Source: an uncultured Flavobacteriales bacterium (GTDB lineage: Bacteria > Bacteroidota > Bacteroidia > Flavobacteriales_E > Vicingaceae). From it: a stretch of DNA of 64,000 nt. The DNA lies in assembly GCA_905479995.1 (NCBI GenBank), contig CAJQON010000030.1, forward strand, positions 62,001 through 126,000. Reading direction: 5' to 3'. A program made the translations under genes and the position numbers. This document shows, one piece after another, positions 47,177-56,435 of this stretch; position 1 is the first letter of the stretch, and every line of letters starts with the position of its first letter. The notes beneath the pieces were generated by a model, which saw only the letters and a list, made by a program, of their open reading frames with translations, did no database searches and was not told where the DNA came from.

Positions 47177-49879
47177 TTATTTCAATTTCTGCTTCACTTC
47201 CACTTCTTCGTAAGCTTCTACAATATCATCAACTTTTATATCATTGTATTTTTCAATGTTCAGTCCACATTCATAACCTTTACCAACTTCCTTAACATCA
47301 TCTTTAAATCGTTTTAATGATCCTAGCTCACCAGTATAAACAACAACACCTTCTCTAATCAATCTAATTTTGCTGTTACGGTTAATCTTACCGTCCTGAA
47401 CCATACAACCTGCAATAGTACCAACTTTAGAAACTTTAAATATTTCTCTAATTTCTACTGTAGCAACAATTTTCTCTTCGATTTTAGCTGCTAACATACC
47501 TTCCATTGCATCTTTAACTTCTTCAATGGCATCGTAAATTATAGAATATAATCTAATGTCTATTTGTTCTTTTTCTGCCACTTTTCTAGCACTACCAGAA
47601 GGCCTTACTTGGAAACCAACAATAATTGCATCAGATGCTGCAGCTAACATTACATCAGATTCTGATATTTGTCCAACTGATTTATGTATAATGTTTACTT
47701 CAATTTGTTCGTTAGAAAGTTTTTGTAACGAATCGGACAATGCTTCAATAGAACCATCAACATCACCTTTAATAATAACGTTTAATTCTTTAAAGTCTCC
47801 AATTGCTAATCTTCTACCAATTTCATCAAGCGTAATGTGTTTCTGCGTTCTAACACCTTGCTCTCTTTGTAATTGCAATCTTTTTTCTGCTATAGATCTG
47901 GCTTCTTTCTCATCATCCATTACATGGAATTTATCTCCCGCACTTGGCGCTCCGCTCAATCCTAATAATGAAACTGGTGTAGATGGCCCAGCTTCTTCAA
48001 TGTTTAAACCTCTTTCGTTAAACATTGCTTTAACTCTACCACTATATCCACCAGCTAAAATAACGTCTCCAATTTTCATTGTTCCAGACTGAACTAACAA
48101 TGTAGAAACATATCCTCTACCTTTATCTAATTCAGACTCTATAACAGTACCTCCTCCATTTTTATTTGGATTGGCTTTTAATTCTAATAATTCAGATTCT
48201 AACAACACTTTCTCCAACAATTCATCAACTCCCATTCCTGTTTTTGCAGAAATTTCTTGAGATTGAAATTTACCACCCCAATCTTCTACTAATATATTCA
48301 TAGTAGAAAGTTCTTCTCTTAACTTGTCTGCTGTAACTCCATCTCTATCCATTTTATTAAATGCAAATACGATAGGCACACCAGCCGCTTGAGCGTGATT
48401 GATTGCTTCTTTTGTTTGAGGCATTACATTATCATCTGCTGCAATTACTACAATTACAACATCAGTAACTTGTGCACCCCTTGCTCTCATGGCAGTAAAT
48501 GCCTCGTGACCAGGAGTATCTAAAAATGCCATTCGTTTACCGCTATCTAATTCTACAGAATATGCACCAATGTGCTGAGTTATCCCTCCTGCTTCACCAG
48601 CAATAACATTTGCTTTTCTAATGTAATCCAACAATGAAGTTTTACCATGATCAACATGTCCCATTATGGTTACAATTGGAGCTCTTTCAACTAAATCTTT
48701 TGGATCATCTTCAACTTCTAATTCAACTTCATGATCTTCAGAGGCTGAAATAAACTCTACAGTAAAGCCATTCTCTTCTGCAATAATTGCTAAAGTTTCA
48801 GCATCTAATCTTTGGTTAATAGAAACAAGCATTCCTAAACTCATACAAGCCGAAATAATTTCTGTAACTCCTATATCCATCATTGCAGCTAATTCACTAA
48901 CTGTAACGTATTCTGTAACTTTAAGAATCTTTTTCTCAAAAGCTTCTATTTCTATATCAATATCCTTTTGCTCACTAGCAGCAAGCCTTTTATCTTTTCT
49001 GTGTTTTGCTCCTTTATTCTTTCCTCCGCCAGTTAATCGAGCCAATGTCTCTTTAATCTGATCTTGAATTTGCTGTTCTGTTAATTCTGCTTTTTTCTCA
49101 ACTCTACCACCTTTTCTATTAGGGCCATTATTCCCTCTAGGGCCTTTACCGTTTCCGGGACCAGCAGTAGTTCTTTTTTGAGCATTATTAGCTACATCAA
49201 CTTTCCGCGTAATTCGCTTTCTTTTCTTTTTATTGCTACTATCAGTACCTCCAGAACCTGATGTCGCCACAGGTTTTTTAGCCGGCAAATCAATTTTACC
49301 TAATATTTTAGGAGCATCTAATTTTTCGTATCTCGTTTTAATCTCTTCTGGAGCTGATGATTTTGTTGCCTTTGGTTCCTCTTCCTCTTTCTTCGTCTCA
49401 ACAGGTTTTTCTTCAACTTTCTCAGGAGCCTTTTCAACTGGCTTTGCTTCAGGTTTCTTCTTATCTGGTCTGGTTTTTAAATTTAGTTTACCCAAATCAA
49501 TTTTACCAATAACTTTTAAGTCATCACTTTTCTCTTCTTCAACCGCAGGCTTTTCTTCTACCTTTTCCACGACAGGCTCAGCAGGAGCAACAGGCTCCTC
49601 AACCTTAGGCTCTTCTTTTTCAGCAGGAACTTCTTGAACTTGTTCTAACGTAATGGTTTCTTTTTCAGTACCTATAGAAACTTTTTCAGATTCTTCTCTA
49701 GCACTTTTTTCAGATTGAAATTCACCACGCAATAACTGATAGATTTCGTCATCAATTTTCGTGTTCGGATTATTCTCAATCTCCGTACCTTTAGATGCTA
49801 AGAATTCAACAAGCGTTTGTATTCCTACATTAAACTCTCTTGCTACTTTACTTAATCTTTTTGTTCCACTTCCAGCCAT
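47177..49879 (-). CDS. infB: Translation initiation factor IF-2
   Basis: This 900-residue GTPase brings initiator fMet-tRNA to the 30S subunit. A short N-terminal IF2-N motif ([20 protein letters not shown]) is followed by a long Glu/Lys/Pro/Val-rich low-complexity linker to about residue 300. A second IF2-N domain follows near 325. The GTPase domain begins [16 protein letters not shown] near 405, with [18 protein letters not shown] and FAFNKMD. Domains II to IV end at VKQKLK; the tRNA-binding C2 part shows the [19 protein letters not shown] block. Third gene of rimP-nusA-infB, 77 bases after nusA. Confidence 0.97.
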   Translation of the reverse strand: MAGSGTKRLSKVAREFNVGIQTLVEFLASKGTEIENNPNTKIDDEIYQLLRGEFQSEKSAREESEKVSIGTEKETITLEQVQEVPAEKEEPKVEEPVAPAEPVVEKVEEKPAVEEEKSDDLKVIGKIDLGKLNLKTRPDKKKPEAKPVEKAPEKVEEKPVETKKEEEEPKATKSSAPEEIKTRYEKLDAPKILGKIDLPAKKPVATSGSGGTDSSNKKKRKRITRKVDVANNAQKRTTAGPGNGKGPRGNNGPNRKGGRVEKKAELTEQQIQDQIKETLARLTGGGKNKGAKHRKDKRLAASEQKDIDIEIEAFEKKILKVTEYVTVSELAAMMDIGVTEIISACMSLGMLVSINQRLDAETLAIIAEENGFTVEFISASEDHEVELEVEDDPKDLVERAPIVTIMGHVDHGKTSLLDYIRKANVIAGEAGGITQHIGAYSVELDSGKRMAFLDTPGHEAFTAMRARGAQVTDVVIVVIAADDNVMPQTKEAINHAQAAGVPIVFAFNKMDRDGVTADKLREELSTMNILVEDWGGKFQSQEISAKTGMGVDELLEKVLLESELLELKANPNKNGGGTVIESELDKGRGYVSTLLVQSGTMKIGDVILAGGYSGRVKAMFNERGLNIEEAGPSTPVSLLGLSGAPSAGDKFHVMDDEKEARSIAEKRLQLQREQGVRTQKHITLDEIGRRLAIGDFKELNVIIKGDVDGSIEALSDSLQKLSNEQIEVNIIHKSVGQISESDVMLAAASDAIIVGFQVRPSGSARKVAEKEQIDIRLYSIIYDAIEEVKDAMEGMLAAKIEEKIVATVEIREIFKVSKVGTIAGCMVQDGKINRNSKIRLIREGVVVYTGELGSLKRFKDDVKEVGKGYECGLNIEKYNDIKVDDIVEAYEEVEVKQKLK

Positions 49880-49956
49880 TTGCTTTTTTTACTCTTAATT
49901 CAATCTTTATACACACTAAAGTATATATTTTCTTTTAATCTACTTCAATATAGGTC

Positions 49957-51195
49957 TTAATCTTCGAATTCTTGTTTCAATACTCTCCGAACATCCTCTA
50001 CTGTTTCAACTTCTAAATCAGTTCTTTTTACTAATTCTTCTATTGAAAGTTCTAGTACACTTTTTGCAGAATCACAACCTACTGACTTTAACTCAAGGAT
50101 AACCCAGTCTTCTATTTCATCTGTAAATTCGTCTAATGCTACATCATCTGCATCATCATCCATATCTCTGTAAACATCTATTTCAAATCCAACCAATTTA
50201 CCGGCTAGCTTAATGTTAAATCCTCCTCTACCAATAGCCAATGAAACTTGGTCTGGTTTTAAGAACACTTCAGCACGCATTGTTTCTCTGTCTAATTTAA
50301 TAGCAGTAATTTTTGCTGGACTTAAAGCTCTTTGAATGTATAATTCAACATTTCCTGTAAAGTTAATTACATCAATGTTTTCGTTTCTTAATTCTCTAAC
50401 AATACCATGAATTCTTGCACCTTTCATACCAACACAAGCTCCTACTGGATCTATTCTATCATCGTAAGACTCTACAGCAACTTTTGCTCTTTCTCCTGGC
50501 TCTCTAACAATATTTTTAATGGTAATTAATCCATCATAAATTTCTGGAACTTCCAATTCAAACAATCTTTCTAAGAACAATGGAGATGTTCTTGATAAGA
50601 TAATTAATGGCTTGTTGTTTTTCATTTCAACTTTTACCACAACTGCTCTTACGTTATCTCCTTTTTTAAATCTATCGTTAGAGATTTGCTCTGTTTTAGG
50701 TAGAATCAACTCATTGTCTTCATCATCTAGAATCAAAATTTCTCTTTTCCAAACTTGGTAAACTTCTCCTGTAATTAATTCACCAACTCTATCTTTATAT
50801 TGAGCGTAAAGATTATCTTTCTCTAATTCAAGAATTTTAGACATTAAATTTTGTCTCAATGATAAAACAGCTCTTCTTCCAAAGTCTTCCATTTTTACTT
50901 CTTCCGAAACTTCTTCTCCAATTTCAAAGTCAGGCTCAATCTTAATTGCATTAGAATAAGAGATTTCTTTGTTATCATCTTCTACTTCTCCGTTTTCAAC
51001 AATCTCTCTATTTCTCCAAATCTCTAAATCCCCTTTGTCAACGTTTACAATAAAATCAAAGTTATCATCGTCTCCGAATCTTCTTTTAATTGTACTTCTA
51101 AATACGCTCTCTAATATATTCATTAGCGTAGCCCTATCTATATCTTTAAATTCTTTAAATTCCTGAAATGAATCTATTAAGCTTAAACTTTCCAT
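49957..51195 (-). CDS. nusA: Transcription termination/antitermination factor NusA
   Basis: This 412-residue RNA polymerase-binding protein modulates pausing, termination and antitermination. The N-terminal polymerase-binding domain covers about 1-125. An S1 domain follows (GELITGEVYQVWKREILIL near 135), then KH domains with VDPVGACVGMKGARIHGIV near 258 and VSLAIGRGGFNIKLAGKLVG near 325. A short acidic C-terminus replaces the repeats of E. coli NusA, as usual in this phylum. It lies between rimP (6 bases) and infB. In E. coli NusA autoregulates its operon through leader terminators; a terminator-like hairpin occurs in the leader here too. Confidence 0.96.
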   Translation of the reverse strand: MESLSLIDSFQEFKEFKDIDRATLMNILESVFRSTIKRRFGDDDNFDFIVNVDKGDLEIWRNREIVENGEVEDDNKEISYSNAIKIEPDFEIGEEVSEEVKMEDFGRRAVLSLRQNLMSKILELEKDNLYAQYKDRVGELITGEVYQVWKREILILDDEDNELILPKTEQISNDRFKKGDNVRAVVVKVEMKNNKPLIILSRTSPLFLERLFELEVPEIYDGLITIKNIVREPGERAKVAVESYDDRIDPVGACVGMKGARIHGIVRELRNENIDVINFTGNVELYIQRALSPAKITAIKLDRETMRAEVFLKPDQVSLAIGRGGFNIKLAGKLVGFEIDVYRDMDDDADDVALDEFTDEIEDWVILELKSVGCDSAKSVLELSIEELVKRTDLEVETVEDVRRVLKQEFED

Positions 51196-51201
51196 TTTTG
51201 T

Positions 51202-51672
51202 TTATTTATTAAACGATATTATTAATGTTGTTTCTTTTATATTATCAAACTTGATCTTTTCTTCTTTTACAATTACTTGCTTTTTCTTACGTCCTTCTAT
51301 TCGTTCCTTGTAAGAATATTCCACTATAATCCCTTCTTCTTCAACAGCTTTCAGTTCTCCTTCAACTTTCCCTCCTTCTTTAAGGGTTACCTTAACTTCT
51401 CTACCAATATTTTTAAGATACTGCTGATTAACTCTAAACGGCTTATTAATCCCAGGTGAAGAAACATGCAATTCATAATCTTCTATCTCTCTATCCAAGC
51501 TATTATCAACAGCTTTACTAAAATCCACACAGTCCTGAATTGTAAATCCATTCAAGCTATCTATTTCTAAAGAAATCTTATTCCCAGTAGCAATCTCTAA
51601 TTCCACCACAAAGCAATCTTTCTCCAACAATTTGTCGGCAATTAACTCTTGTACGTGTGCTGCTTTTATCAT
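51202..51672 (-). CDS. rimP: Ribosome maturation factor RimP
   Basis: This 156-residue protein is needed for 30S subunit assembly. The N-terminal domain has LLEKDCFVVELEIATGNKIS and the family's core LNGFTIQDCVDFSKAVDNSLDREIEDYELHVSSPGI region near residues 38-75, followed by a C-terminal Sm-like domain (GREVKVTLKEGGKVEGEL). Length and position upstream of nusA are as expected. A consensus promoter starts the leader about 60 bases upstream, and the leader holds a terminator-like hairpin ending 12 bases before the ATG. Confidence 0.95.
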   Translation of the reverse strand: MIKAAHVQELIADKLLEKDCFVVELEIATGNKISLEIDSLNGFTIQDCVDFSKAVDNSLDREIEDYELHVSSPGINKPFRVNQQYLKNIGREVKVTLKEGGKVEGELKAVEEEGIIVEYSYKERIEGRKKKQVIVKEEKIKFDNIKETTLIISFNK

Positions 51673-51683
51673 TCTTTTTCCAT

Positions 51684-51709
51684 AAAAAGAGGGAACTAAT
51701 CGTTCCCTC
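51684..51709 (-). terminator. Terminator-like hairpin in the rimP-nusA-infB leader (possible attenuator)
   Basis: On the minus strand GAGGGAAC, loop GATTA, GTTCCCTC followed by TTTTT: an 8-bp GC-containing stem with a U tract, lying between the operon promoter and the rimP ATG. No other gene lies between promoter and hairpin, so any transcript of the operon must cross it. Confidence 0.7.
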
Positions 51710-51735
51710 GTTTATTCTCTCTGTATTTCTACGTA

Positions 51736-51766
51736 CAAATATAGTTATATTATTAAGTTATACAAA
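51736..51766 (-). promoter_or_regulatory. Bacteroidota-type promoter of rimP-nusA-infB
   Basis: On the minus strand TTTG (51766-51763), a 19-base spacer and TATATTTG (51743-51736), an exact match to TTTG-N17/19-TAnnTTTG. Predicted transcript start near 51730, giving a leader of about 57 bases. Confidence 0.8.
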
Positions 51767-51776
51767 CATATAACAT

Positions 51777-51807
51777 AAAAAAAGCCTTGCAATTGCAAGG
51801 CTTTTTT
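51777..51807 (-). terminator. Intrinsic terminator of the acyl-CoA dehydrogenase gene
   Basis: AAGCCTTGCAATTGCAAGGCTT is a perfect palindrome with A and T runs on both sides, 18 bases after the stop of the acyl-CoA dehydrogenase gene and just upstream of the rimP promoter. It insulates the two units. Confidence 0.9.
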
Positions 51808-51824
51808 ATACTCCATAACTTATG

Positions 51825-53030
51825 TTATAAATTTTTCAACTGCGATCCATCATTTACAAATGCAGGAATACCTGTTACATCCAAACCTGTAATTAACAAA
51901 TGAATGTCGTGTGTTCCTTCATATGTCACTACCGATTCTAAATTCGCCATGTGCCTCATAATTGGATACTCACCAGTAATTCCCATTCCACCATGCATCT
52001 GTCTTGCTTCTCTCGCAATTTTCAAAGCCATATCTACATTGTTTCTTTTCGCCATAGAAATTTGTGCTGAAGTTGCTCTACCTTCTTCTCTCAAAACACC
52101 CAAACGCCAAGTTAACAATTGTGCTTTTGTAATTTCTGTAATCATTTCAGCCAACTTTTTTTGTGTTAATTGAAATGATGCTACAGGAGCTCCAAACTGA
52201 ATTCTTTCCTTTGTATATCTTAAAGCAGAATCATAACAATCCATAGCTGCTCCAATAGCTCCCCAAGCAATTCCAAAACGAGCAGAATCTAAACATCCAA
52301 GTGGTGCTCCTAAACCTGATTTATTTGGCAATAAATTCTCTTTAGGAACTTTTACATTATCAAATACCAATTCTCCAGTAATACTTGCTCTTAACGACCA
52401 TTTATCGTGGGTTTCTGGAGCTGTAAAACCTTCCATTCCTTTTTCTACTAATAATCCATGAATTCTTCCTTCTTCATTTTTTGCCCAAACTACAGCAACA
52501 TCCGCAATAGGAGCGTTGGTTATCCACATTTTTGCACCATTTAACAAGTAATGATCGCCCATGTCTTTAAAATTGGTAATCATCCCACTAGGATTCGATC
52601 CATGATCTGGTTCAGTTAAACCAAAACAACCCATAAACTCACCTGTAGCCAACTTTGGTAAAAAACGCATACGCTGCTCTTCGTTTCCATATTTCCATAT
52701 TGGATACATTACCAACGAACTTTGTACTGAAGAAGTGGATCTTAATCCAGAATCACATCTTTCTAGTTCCTGCATAATTAAACCATAAGAAATTTGATCT
52801 AACCCTGGTCCGCCATATTCTGCTGGAATATAGGGTCCAAAACCACCAACCTCTGCCAATCCAGGAATAATGTGACTAGGAAATTTTGCCTTTTGAGCAT
52901 AATCTTCGATAATTGGAGAAACCTCCGCTTTTACCCACGCTCTTACTGTATCTCTAATTAATTTGTGCTCTTCCGTTAAAAGATCATCTAATTGATAATA
53001 ATCCGGTGCTTGAAATCTATCTTCTGCCAT
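51825..53030 (-). CDS. Acyl-CoA dehydrogenase, glutaryl-CoA dehydrogenase-like
   Basis: A 401-residue flavoenzyme. The ATG at 53030 (MAEDRFQAPDYYQLDDLLTE) is the better start; the longer frame from 53090 would include the promoter. FGLTEPDHGSNPSGM and LLNGAKMWITNAPIADVAVV are FAD/substrate contacts, and RQMHGGMGITGEYPIMRH and VVTYEGTHDIHLLITG carry the conserved region with the catalytic glutamate in YEGTHDIH, as in glutaryl-CoA dehydrogenase. The family oxidises and decarboxylates glutaryl-CoA from lysine and tryptophan breakdown, but Bacteroidota often have such genes outside that pathway, so the substrate is uncertain. Stands alone. Confidence 0.88.
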   Translation of the reverse strand: MAEDRFQAPDYYQLDDLLTEEHKLIRDTVRAWVKAEVSPIIEDYAQKAKFPSHIIPGLAEVGGFGPYIPAEYGGPGLDQISYGLIMQELERCDSGLRSTSSVQSSLVMYPIWKYGNEEQRMRFLPKLATGEFMGCFGLTEPDHGSNPSGMITNFKDMGDHYLLNGAKMWITNAPIADVAVVWAKNEEGRIHGLLVEKGMEGFTAPETHDKWSLRASITGELVFDNVKVPKENLLPNKSGLGAPLGCLDSARFGIAWGAIGAAMDCYDSALRYTKERIQFGAPVASFQLTQKKLAEMITEITKAQLLTWRLGVLREEGRATSAQISMAKRNNVDMALKIAREARQMHGGMGITGEYPIMRHMANLESVVTYEGTHDIHLLITGLDVTGIPAFVNDGSQLKNL

Positions 53031-53052
53031 AATTATATTATTTTTAAGAGTA

Positions 53053-53083
53053 CAAAAATATGTATTAATCTGTAAGTTTGAAA
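53053..53083 (-). promoter_or_regulatory. Probable promoter of the acyl-CoA dehydrogenase gene
   Basis: On the minus strand TTTC (53083-53080), 19-base spacer, TATTTTTG (53060-53053): a perfect -7 element and a one-mismatch -33 element, 22 bases before the preferred ATG at 53030. It lies inside the longer possible frame, supporting the shorter start. Confidence 0.5.
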
Positions 53084-53129
53084 TATTCATAACATTTTTG
53101 AATCGTAACGTTTAATTTTTAACAAAAAA

Positions 53130-53996
53130 ATGCCTTCTTCTGACATAAATAAATTTGACATTGTTAAAAATAATCCAGACTGGATGTTCATTATTCGCGA
53201 CCTCAAATTTGACTATCAAGACTACGATGAATCGCATCCTCACAAGCACAAGTTTTATCAATTTATATTGTTTGAAAAAGGGGATGGCACTCATTTAATT
53301 GACGAGAAGGAATATCCACTCAAAGACAAATCCATTCATTTTATTTCTCCCAACCATGTCCATCTATTAAAAATTTCATCGAAAACAAAAGGAATTATAT
53401 GCATGTTTAAAGAAGACCTCTTTTACATCAACAATGAAACACAAAAATTTTTAAACGATTTAAATTTATTTTCAAATTGGAACAATCGTCCAACACTTAA
53501 AATAGATACTCATCAGTTTGAATCGTTTCACCAATTATTGGTTTCTTTAAAAAATGAGTACAATAGTCAAGAACGCAACAAAAATGAAGTTCTATTAATG
53601 CTACTTAAATTGTTTTTAATAAAAGCTTCTCGTTTAAGTTCTAAAAACAAAGAAAAAAAAGTAAGTAGGAAACAAATACTTATTGATCAATTCTTAGGAT
53701 TAATAGAAGAAAATCACGCCAACAATATCCCAGTAAATATTTATGCAAAACAGTTAAACATATCGGCTCCATATTTAAATAGACTCATCAAAGAATTTTA
53801 CGATAAAAATGCCAGTGACTTTATTAATGACAGAAACATTTTAGAAGCTAAACGTTTTTTAAAATTCTCCCCAAAATCAATAAAAGAAATTGCTTTTGAC
53901 TTGGGCTTTGATGATCCATCCTATTTTTCTCGATTTTTTAAGAAGAAAACAGAACTAACGCCACTCCAATATCGCAATCAAAACATTAAAAAATAA
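53130..53996 (+). CDS. AraC-family transcriptional regulator
   Basis: This 288-residue regulator has an N-terminal cupin-like sensing domain (HPHKHKFYQFILFEKGDGTH near residues 32-51, HFISPNHVHLLKI near 70). Its C-terminal AraC DNA-binding domain has two helix-turn-helix units: IPVNIYAKQLNISAPYLNRL near 210 and SIKEIAFDLGFDDPSYFSRFFKK near 250, with the TPLQYRNQ ending. The ligand is unknown; the HxxHxF pattern is common in this group. It is divergent from the acyl-CoA dehydrogenase gene and upstream of the heme-protein group, with a long inverted repeat between. Either neighbour could be its target. Confidence 0.9.
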   Translation: MPSSDINKFDIVKNNPDWMFIIRDLKFDYQDYDESHPHKHKFYQFILFEKGDGTHLIDEKEYPLKDKSIHFISPNHVHLLKISSKTKGIICMFKEDLFYINNETQKFLNDLNLFSNWNNRPTLKIDTHQFESFHQLLVSLKNEYNSQERNKNEVLLMLLKLFLIKASRLSSKNKEKKVSRKQILIDQFLGLIEENHANNIPVNIYAKQLNISAPYLNRLIKEFYDKNASDFINDRNILEAKRFLKFSPKSIKEIAFDLGFDDPSYFSRFFKKKTELTPLQYRNQNIKK

Positions 53997-54077
53997 AGTG
54001 TCTTACAATTAGTCAATCACCTTATCCCAACTAGCTCTGAAGCGTTAAAATCAAACTCATTAATCTCTGATTTTATT

Positions 54078-54116
54078 TTTGTGCACTATTTGTGCAATTA
54101 GCAAATAGTGCACAAA
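54078..54116. promoter_or_regulatory. Perfect 15-bp inverted repeat, candidate operator
   Basis: TTTGTGCACTATTTG (54078-54092) is the exact reverse complement of 54102-54116, with a 9-base centre. TTTGTGCA occurs three times: 54078-54085 and 54089-54096 direct, 54109-54116 inverted. A perfect -7-like element TATTTTTG (54074-54081) overlaps the left edge, but no TTTG lies at the expected distance upstream. No T tract follows on the plus strand, so it is unlikely to be a terminator. It lies 62 bases before the first heme-protein gene and 82 bases after the AraC gene. Confidence 0.7.
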
Positions 54117-54177
54117 TTCAACATTTAGCCTAAACTTGATTTAGTTTAAAACTTATCATGCACTAAAACCAAATTCC

Positions 54178-55053
54178 ATGAAAATAAAATTACTTGCCGC
54201 CTTCACAATAACAGTTTGCTGTATAATTGCTATAACATTCACCCTAACTACATCAACCAAAGGAGCGTACATGGTTTACGCTCACTCTAATGGAAGTTTA
54301 GGAGGTTACACCAACTCCTTTAGAGATGCAAAATCTGCGCCAACAGGACAGGCTGCCAACTGCACAAGGTGCCATACTGGAGCCCTAAACACTCCCATTA
54401 ATACTGTTATGAGCATAGAGTCTCCTTTGTTAGTTGGGGGATATATTCCAAACAAGCAATACACCATAATTGTTAAAGCAAATAATATTGATCCTAGCAT
54501 TGAAAAAATTGGGTTTGAGGCAACTGTAGAACAGAACAATACTCCATGGGCAAAAGCAGGAACAATAATTATTACAGACCTTACAAGAACTCAAACCACT
54601 AACGCAGGAAATGCTATCACCCATAAAATTTTAGGAACAACAGTGAGCACAAGCAACAATATATCATGGAGTTTTGATTGGATTGCACCAGCGGCTCAAA
54701 CTGGACCAATTACCTTTTATGCTGCTTTTAACATTAGCAATAATGACGGAACTGAAAAATCAGACGCAATTTATACTCGCTCTTTTTCTGCAATTGAAAC
54801 AATAGAAACTGCTATACGCCATCCTAACAATGAAACTCCCTATATGATTTACCCAAATCCCGTAAAAGACTTTTTAAACATAAAGTCCACCCAACAATTG
54901 GACAAAATAGAACTATATAACACAGATGGGAAACGCATTTTTAGCGAAACAAACCCAAAAAAAATTGATCTATCCAATGAAGCTGCAGGAGTCTATTTTA
55001 TAAACATTACCCTAAACAATAAAACCAGCATACAAAAGCTCATTAAAAATTAA
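54178..55053 (+). CDS. Surface heme-motif protein: choice-of-anchor V/Reeler-like domain with type IX sorting domain
   Basis: This 291-residue protein has a hydrophobic signal segment (AAFTITVCCIIAITFTLT). Next comes GYTNSFRD...AANCTRCHTG near residue 62, with one CxxCH c-type heme motif. A beta-sandwich domain follows (KQYTIIVKANNIDPSIEKIG, WSFDWIAPAAQTGPITFYAA) of the choice-of-anchor V/Reeler-like kind. Last is a type A sorting domain (MIYPNPVKDFLNIKSTQ, AAGVYFINITLNNKTSIQKL). It is predicted to be exported through SprA and attached to the cell surface, possibly carrying one covalent heme. It is first of five plus-strand genes; the next is a paralogue. The family name is from memory; the motifs are directly visible. 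Confidence 0.83.
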   Translation: MKIKLLAAFTITVCCIIAITFTLTTSTKGAYMVYAHSNGSLGGYTNSFRDAKSAPTGQAANCTRCHTGALNTPINTVMSIESPLLVGGYIPNKQYTIIVKANNIDPSIEKIGFEATVEQNNTPWAKAGTIIITDLTRTQTTNAGNAITHKILGTTVSTSNNISWSFDWIAPAAQTGPITFYAAFNISNNDGTEKSDAIYTRSFSAIETIETAIRHPNNETPYMIYPNPVKDFLNIKSTQQLDKIELYNTDGKRIFSETNPKKIDLSNEAAGVYFINITLNNKTSIQKLIKN

Positions 55054-55213
55054 ACAACTTATAAATAGCAATCCTACAAATGGTTCTATTTGTCCTATTT
55101 TTAAATTATTTTTAGCCTTACCTTTACCTTAAACATAACAACCGAAGTTTTACATCATCACCAAAATGTAGAACTTGAATGCCAAACATTTTAAACTGAT
55201 TAAATTTAAAAAT

Positions 55214-56065
55214 ATGAAAACAAAATTACTTGCTACACTTATTTTAACTACCATTTTTGGAATGATTATTACGTTAACATCAACATTTTCAAGCTCAACA
55301 GCTCACTCAGCTTATGCCAGTACTGGCGGCAGCCCTGGAGGAAAGACCAACTCTCCTGGCGATGGAGCAAATTGTACTGGTTGCCACAATGGTACAATTA
55401 ATAATCCGAGCGTTTTTACCATGCAAATTGGTTCTGCAGGATTAAGCGGAGGATATGTTCCTGGACAAACATATACTATCGCTGCTGGAGTATCAGGAAC
55501 AACATCTGCCAAAATCGGTTTTGAAGCCACTGCAGAAGCTGATGCTAACAATGCAAAAACAGGAACCATTGTAATTACAGACGCTACTAGAACAAAAACT
55601 GAAAACGGTGGCACTGCAGCTACCCATACAGCGGCAGGAACTGTTGCTAGTGCTGGCGCAAATGCATGGAGTTTTGATTGGACCGCTCCTAGTGCTGGAA
55701 CTGGAGACGTAACTTTTTATGCTGCTTTTAATGTAACTGATGGTGCAGGAACAGGACTTGGTAACAGTAGCGGGGATCAAATTTTTACAAGAAGCTTTCA
55801 AGTTTCCGAAGCTACTCCTGCAGGAATTGAAGATTTAACTAATAACAGTTCTTTTAACACATATCCTAATCCAGTAGTTAGTCATGTTAACATTAACTCA
55901 ACCGAAGCAATAACTAAAGTTGAAATATTTAACACTTCAGGACAAATGATTTATGCTGGAAACGAATCAAACAAAATTGATTTATCAAAACAAGCAGCTG
56001 GAATTTATTTTGTTGGCGTAACTATTGATAGTCAACTAAGCATACAAAAAATAATTAAAAAATAA
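55214..56065 (+). CDS. Second surface heme-motif protein, paralogue of the preceding gene
   Basis: This 283-residue protein starts at the ATG at 55214; an in-frame TTG at 55175 is less likely. The order is as in the upstream paralogue. A signal segment is followed by SPGDGANCTGCHNG near residue 53 with one CxxCH motif, a Reeler-like beta domain (GYVPGQTYTIAAGVSGTTSA, WSFDWTAPSAGTGDVTFYAA) and a type A sorting domain (YPNPVVSHVNINSTE, AAGIYFVGVTIDSQLSIQKI). It is richer in Ala, Gly and Thr than its neighbour and lacks the insertion before the heme motif. The cytochrome-like lipoprotein follows after 2 bases, so they are co-transcribed. Confidence 0.83.
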   Translation: MKTKLLATLILTTIFGMIITLTSTFSSSTAHSAYASTGGSPGGKTNSPGDGANCTGCHNGTINNPSVFTMQIGSAGLSGGYVPGQTYTIAAGVSGTTSAKIGFEATAEADANNAKTGTIVITDATRTKTENGGTAATHTAAGTVASAGANAWSFDWTAPSAGTGDVTFYAAFNVTDGAGTGLGNSSGDQIFTRSFQVSEATPAGIEDLTNNSSFNTYPNPVVSHVNINSTEAITKVEIFNTSGQMIYAGNESNKIDLSKQAAGIYFVGVTIDSQLSIQKIIKK

Positions 56066-56067
56066 CA

Positions 56068-56421
56068 ATGAGAATAGTAATTATAGCGCTATTAAGCTGC
56101 TTATTTTTTTCATGTAAATACAACCAAGAAGACCCGTTTCCGTCTCCAGTTACTGGAGACGGATCTGGCTCTTCAATTACTTATACCAATTTTGCAAAAA
56201 GTGTAATCGACAACAATTGTGTTATTTGTCATGCTCCGAATATAACCTCTCCACAATCGCCATACCTCACCACCTACAACGAAGTAAAACAACAGGCTGA
56301 TAACGGCAGAATTCAAGCAAGATGCATAGACGGGCCTAGTTTTATGCCTCCATCAGGAAAAATGTCACAACCTATTATAGATACTTTGCAACTATGGATC
56401 AATCAAGGAGCACTGCAATAA
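56068..56421 (+). CDS. Small cytochrome c-like lipoprotein
   Basis: This 117-residue protein has a signal ending LFFSC (cysteine 16), an acceptable Bacteroidota lipobox, then a Gly/Ser linker. The cytochrome-like domain starts FAKSVIDNNCVICHAPN near residue 43, with one CxxCH heme motif. The segment GPSFMPPSGKMS near residue 92 offers a methionine as the likely sixth ligand, and the last helix is IIDTLQLWINQGA. This is the arrangement of small class I cytochromes c in Bacteroidota. It probably carries electrons at the periplasmic side or outer membrane. It sits between two surface heme-motif proteins and a YceI protein in one operon. Confidence 0.86.
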   Translation: MRIVIIALLSCLFFSCKYNQEDPFPSPVTGDGSGSSITYTNFAKSVIDNNCVICHAPNITSPQSPYLTTYNEVKQQADNGRIQARCIDGPSFMPPSGKMSQPIIDTLQLWINQGALQ

Positions 56422-56435
56422 TCAATTCATAAATT

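Noticed and set aside
49233-49637. Plus-strand frame rich in Ser, Phe and Gly
   Set aside because: Antisense shadow of the low-complexity linker of IF-2; no start context, promoter or family resemblance.
55076-55093. ACAAAT/ATTTGT inverted repeat upstream of the second heme-motif gene, sharing CTATTTGT with the large repeat at 54078
   Set aside because: Arms of only six bases in AT-rich DNA are expected by chance; not enough to call a second operator.
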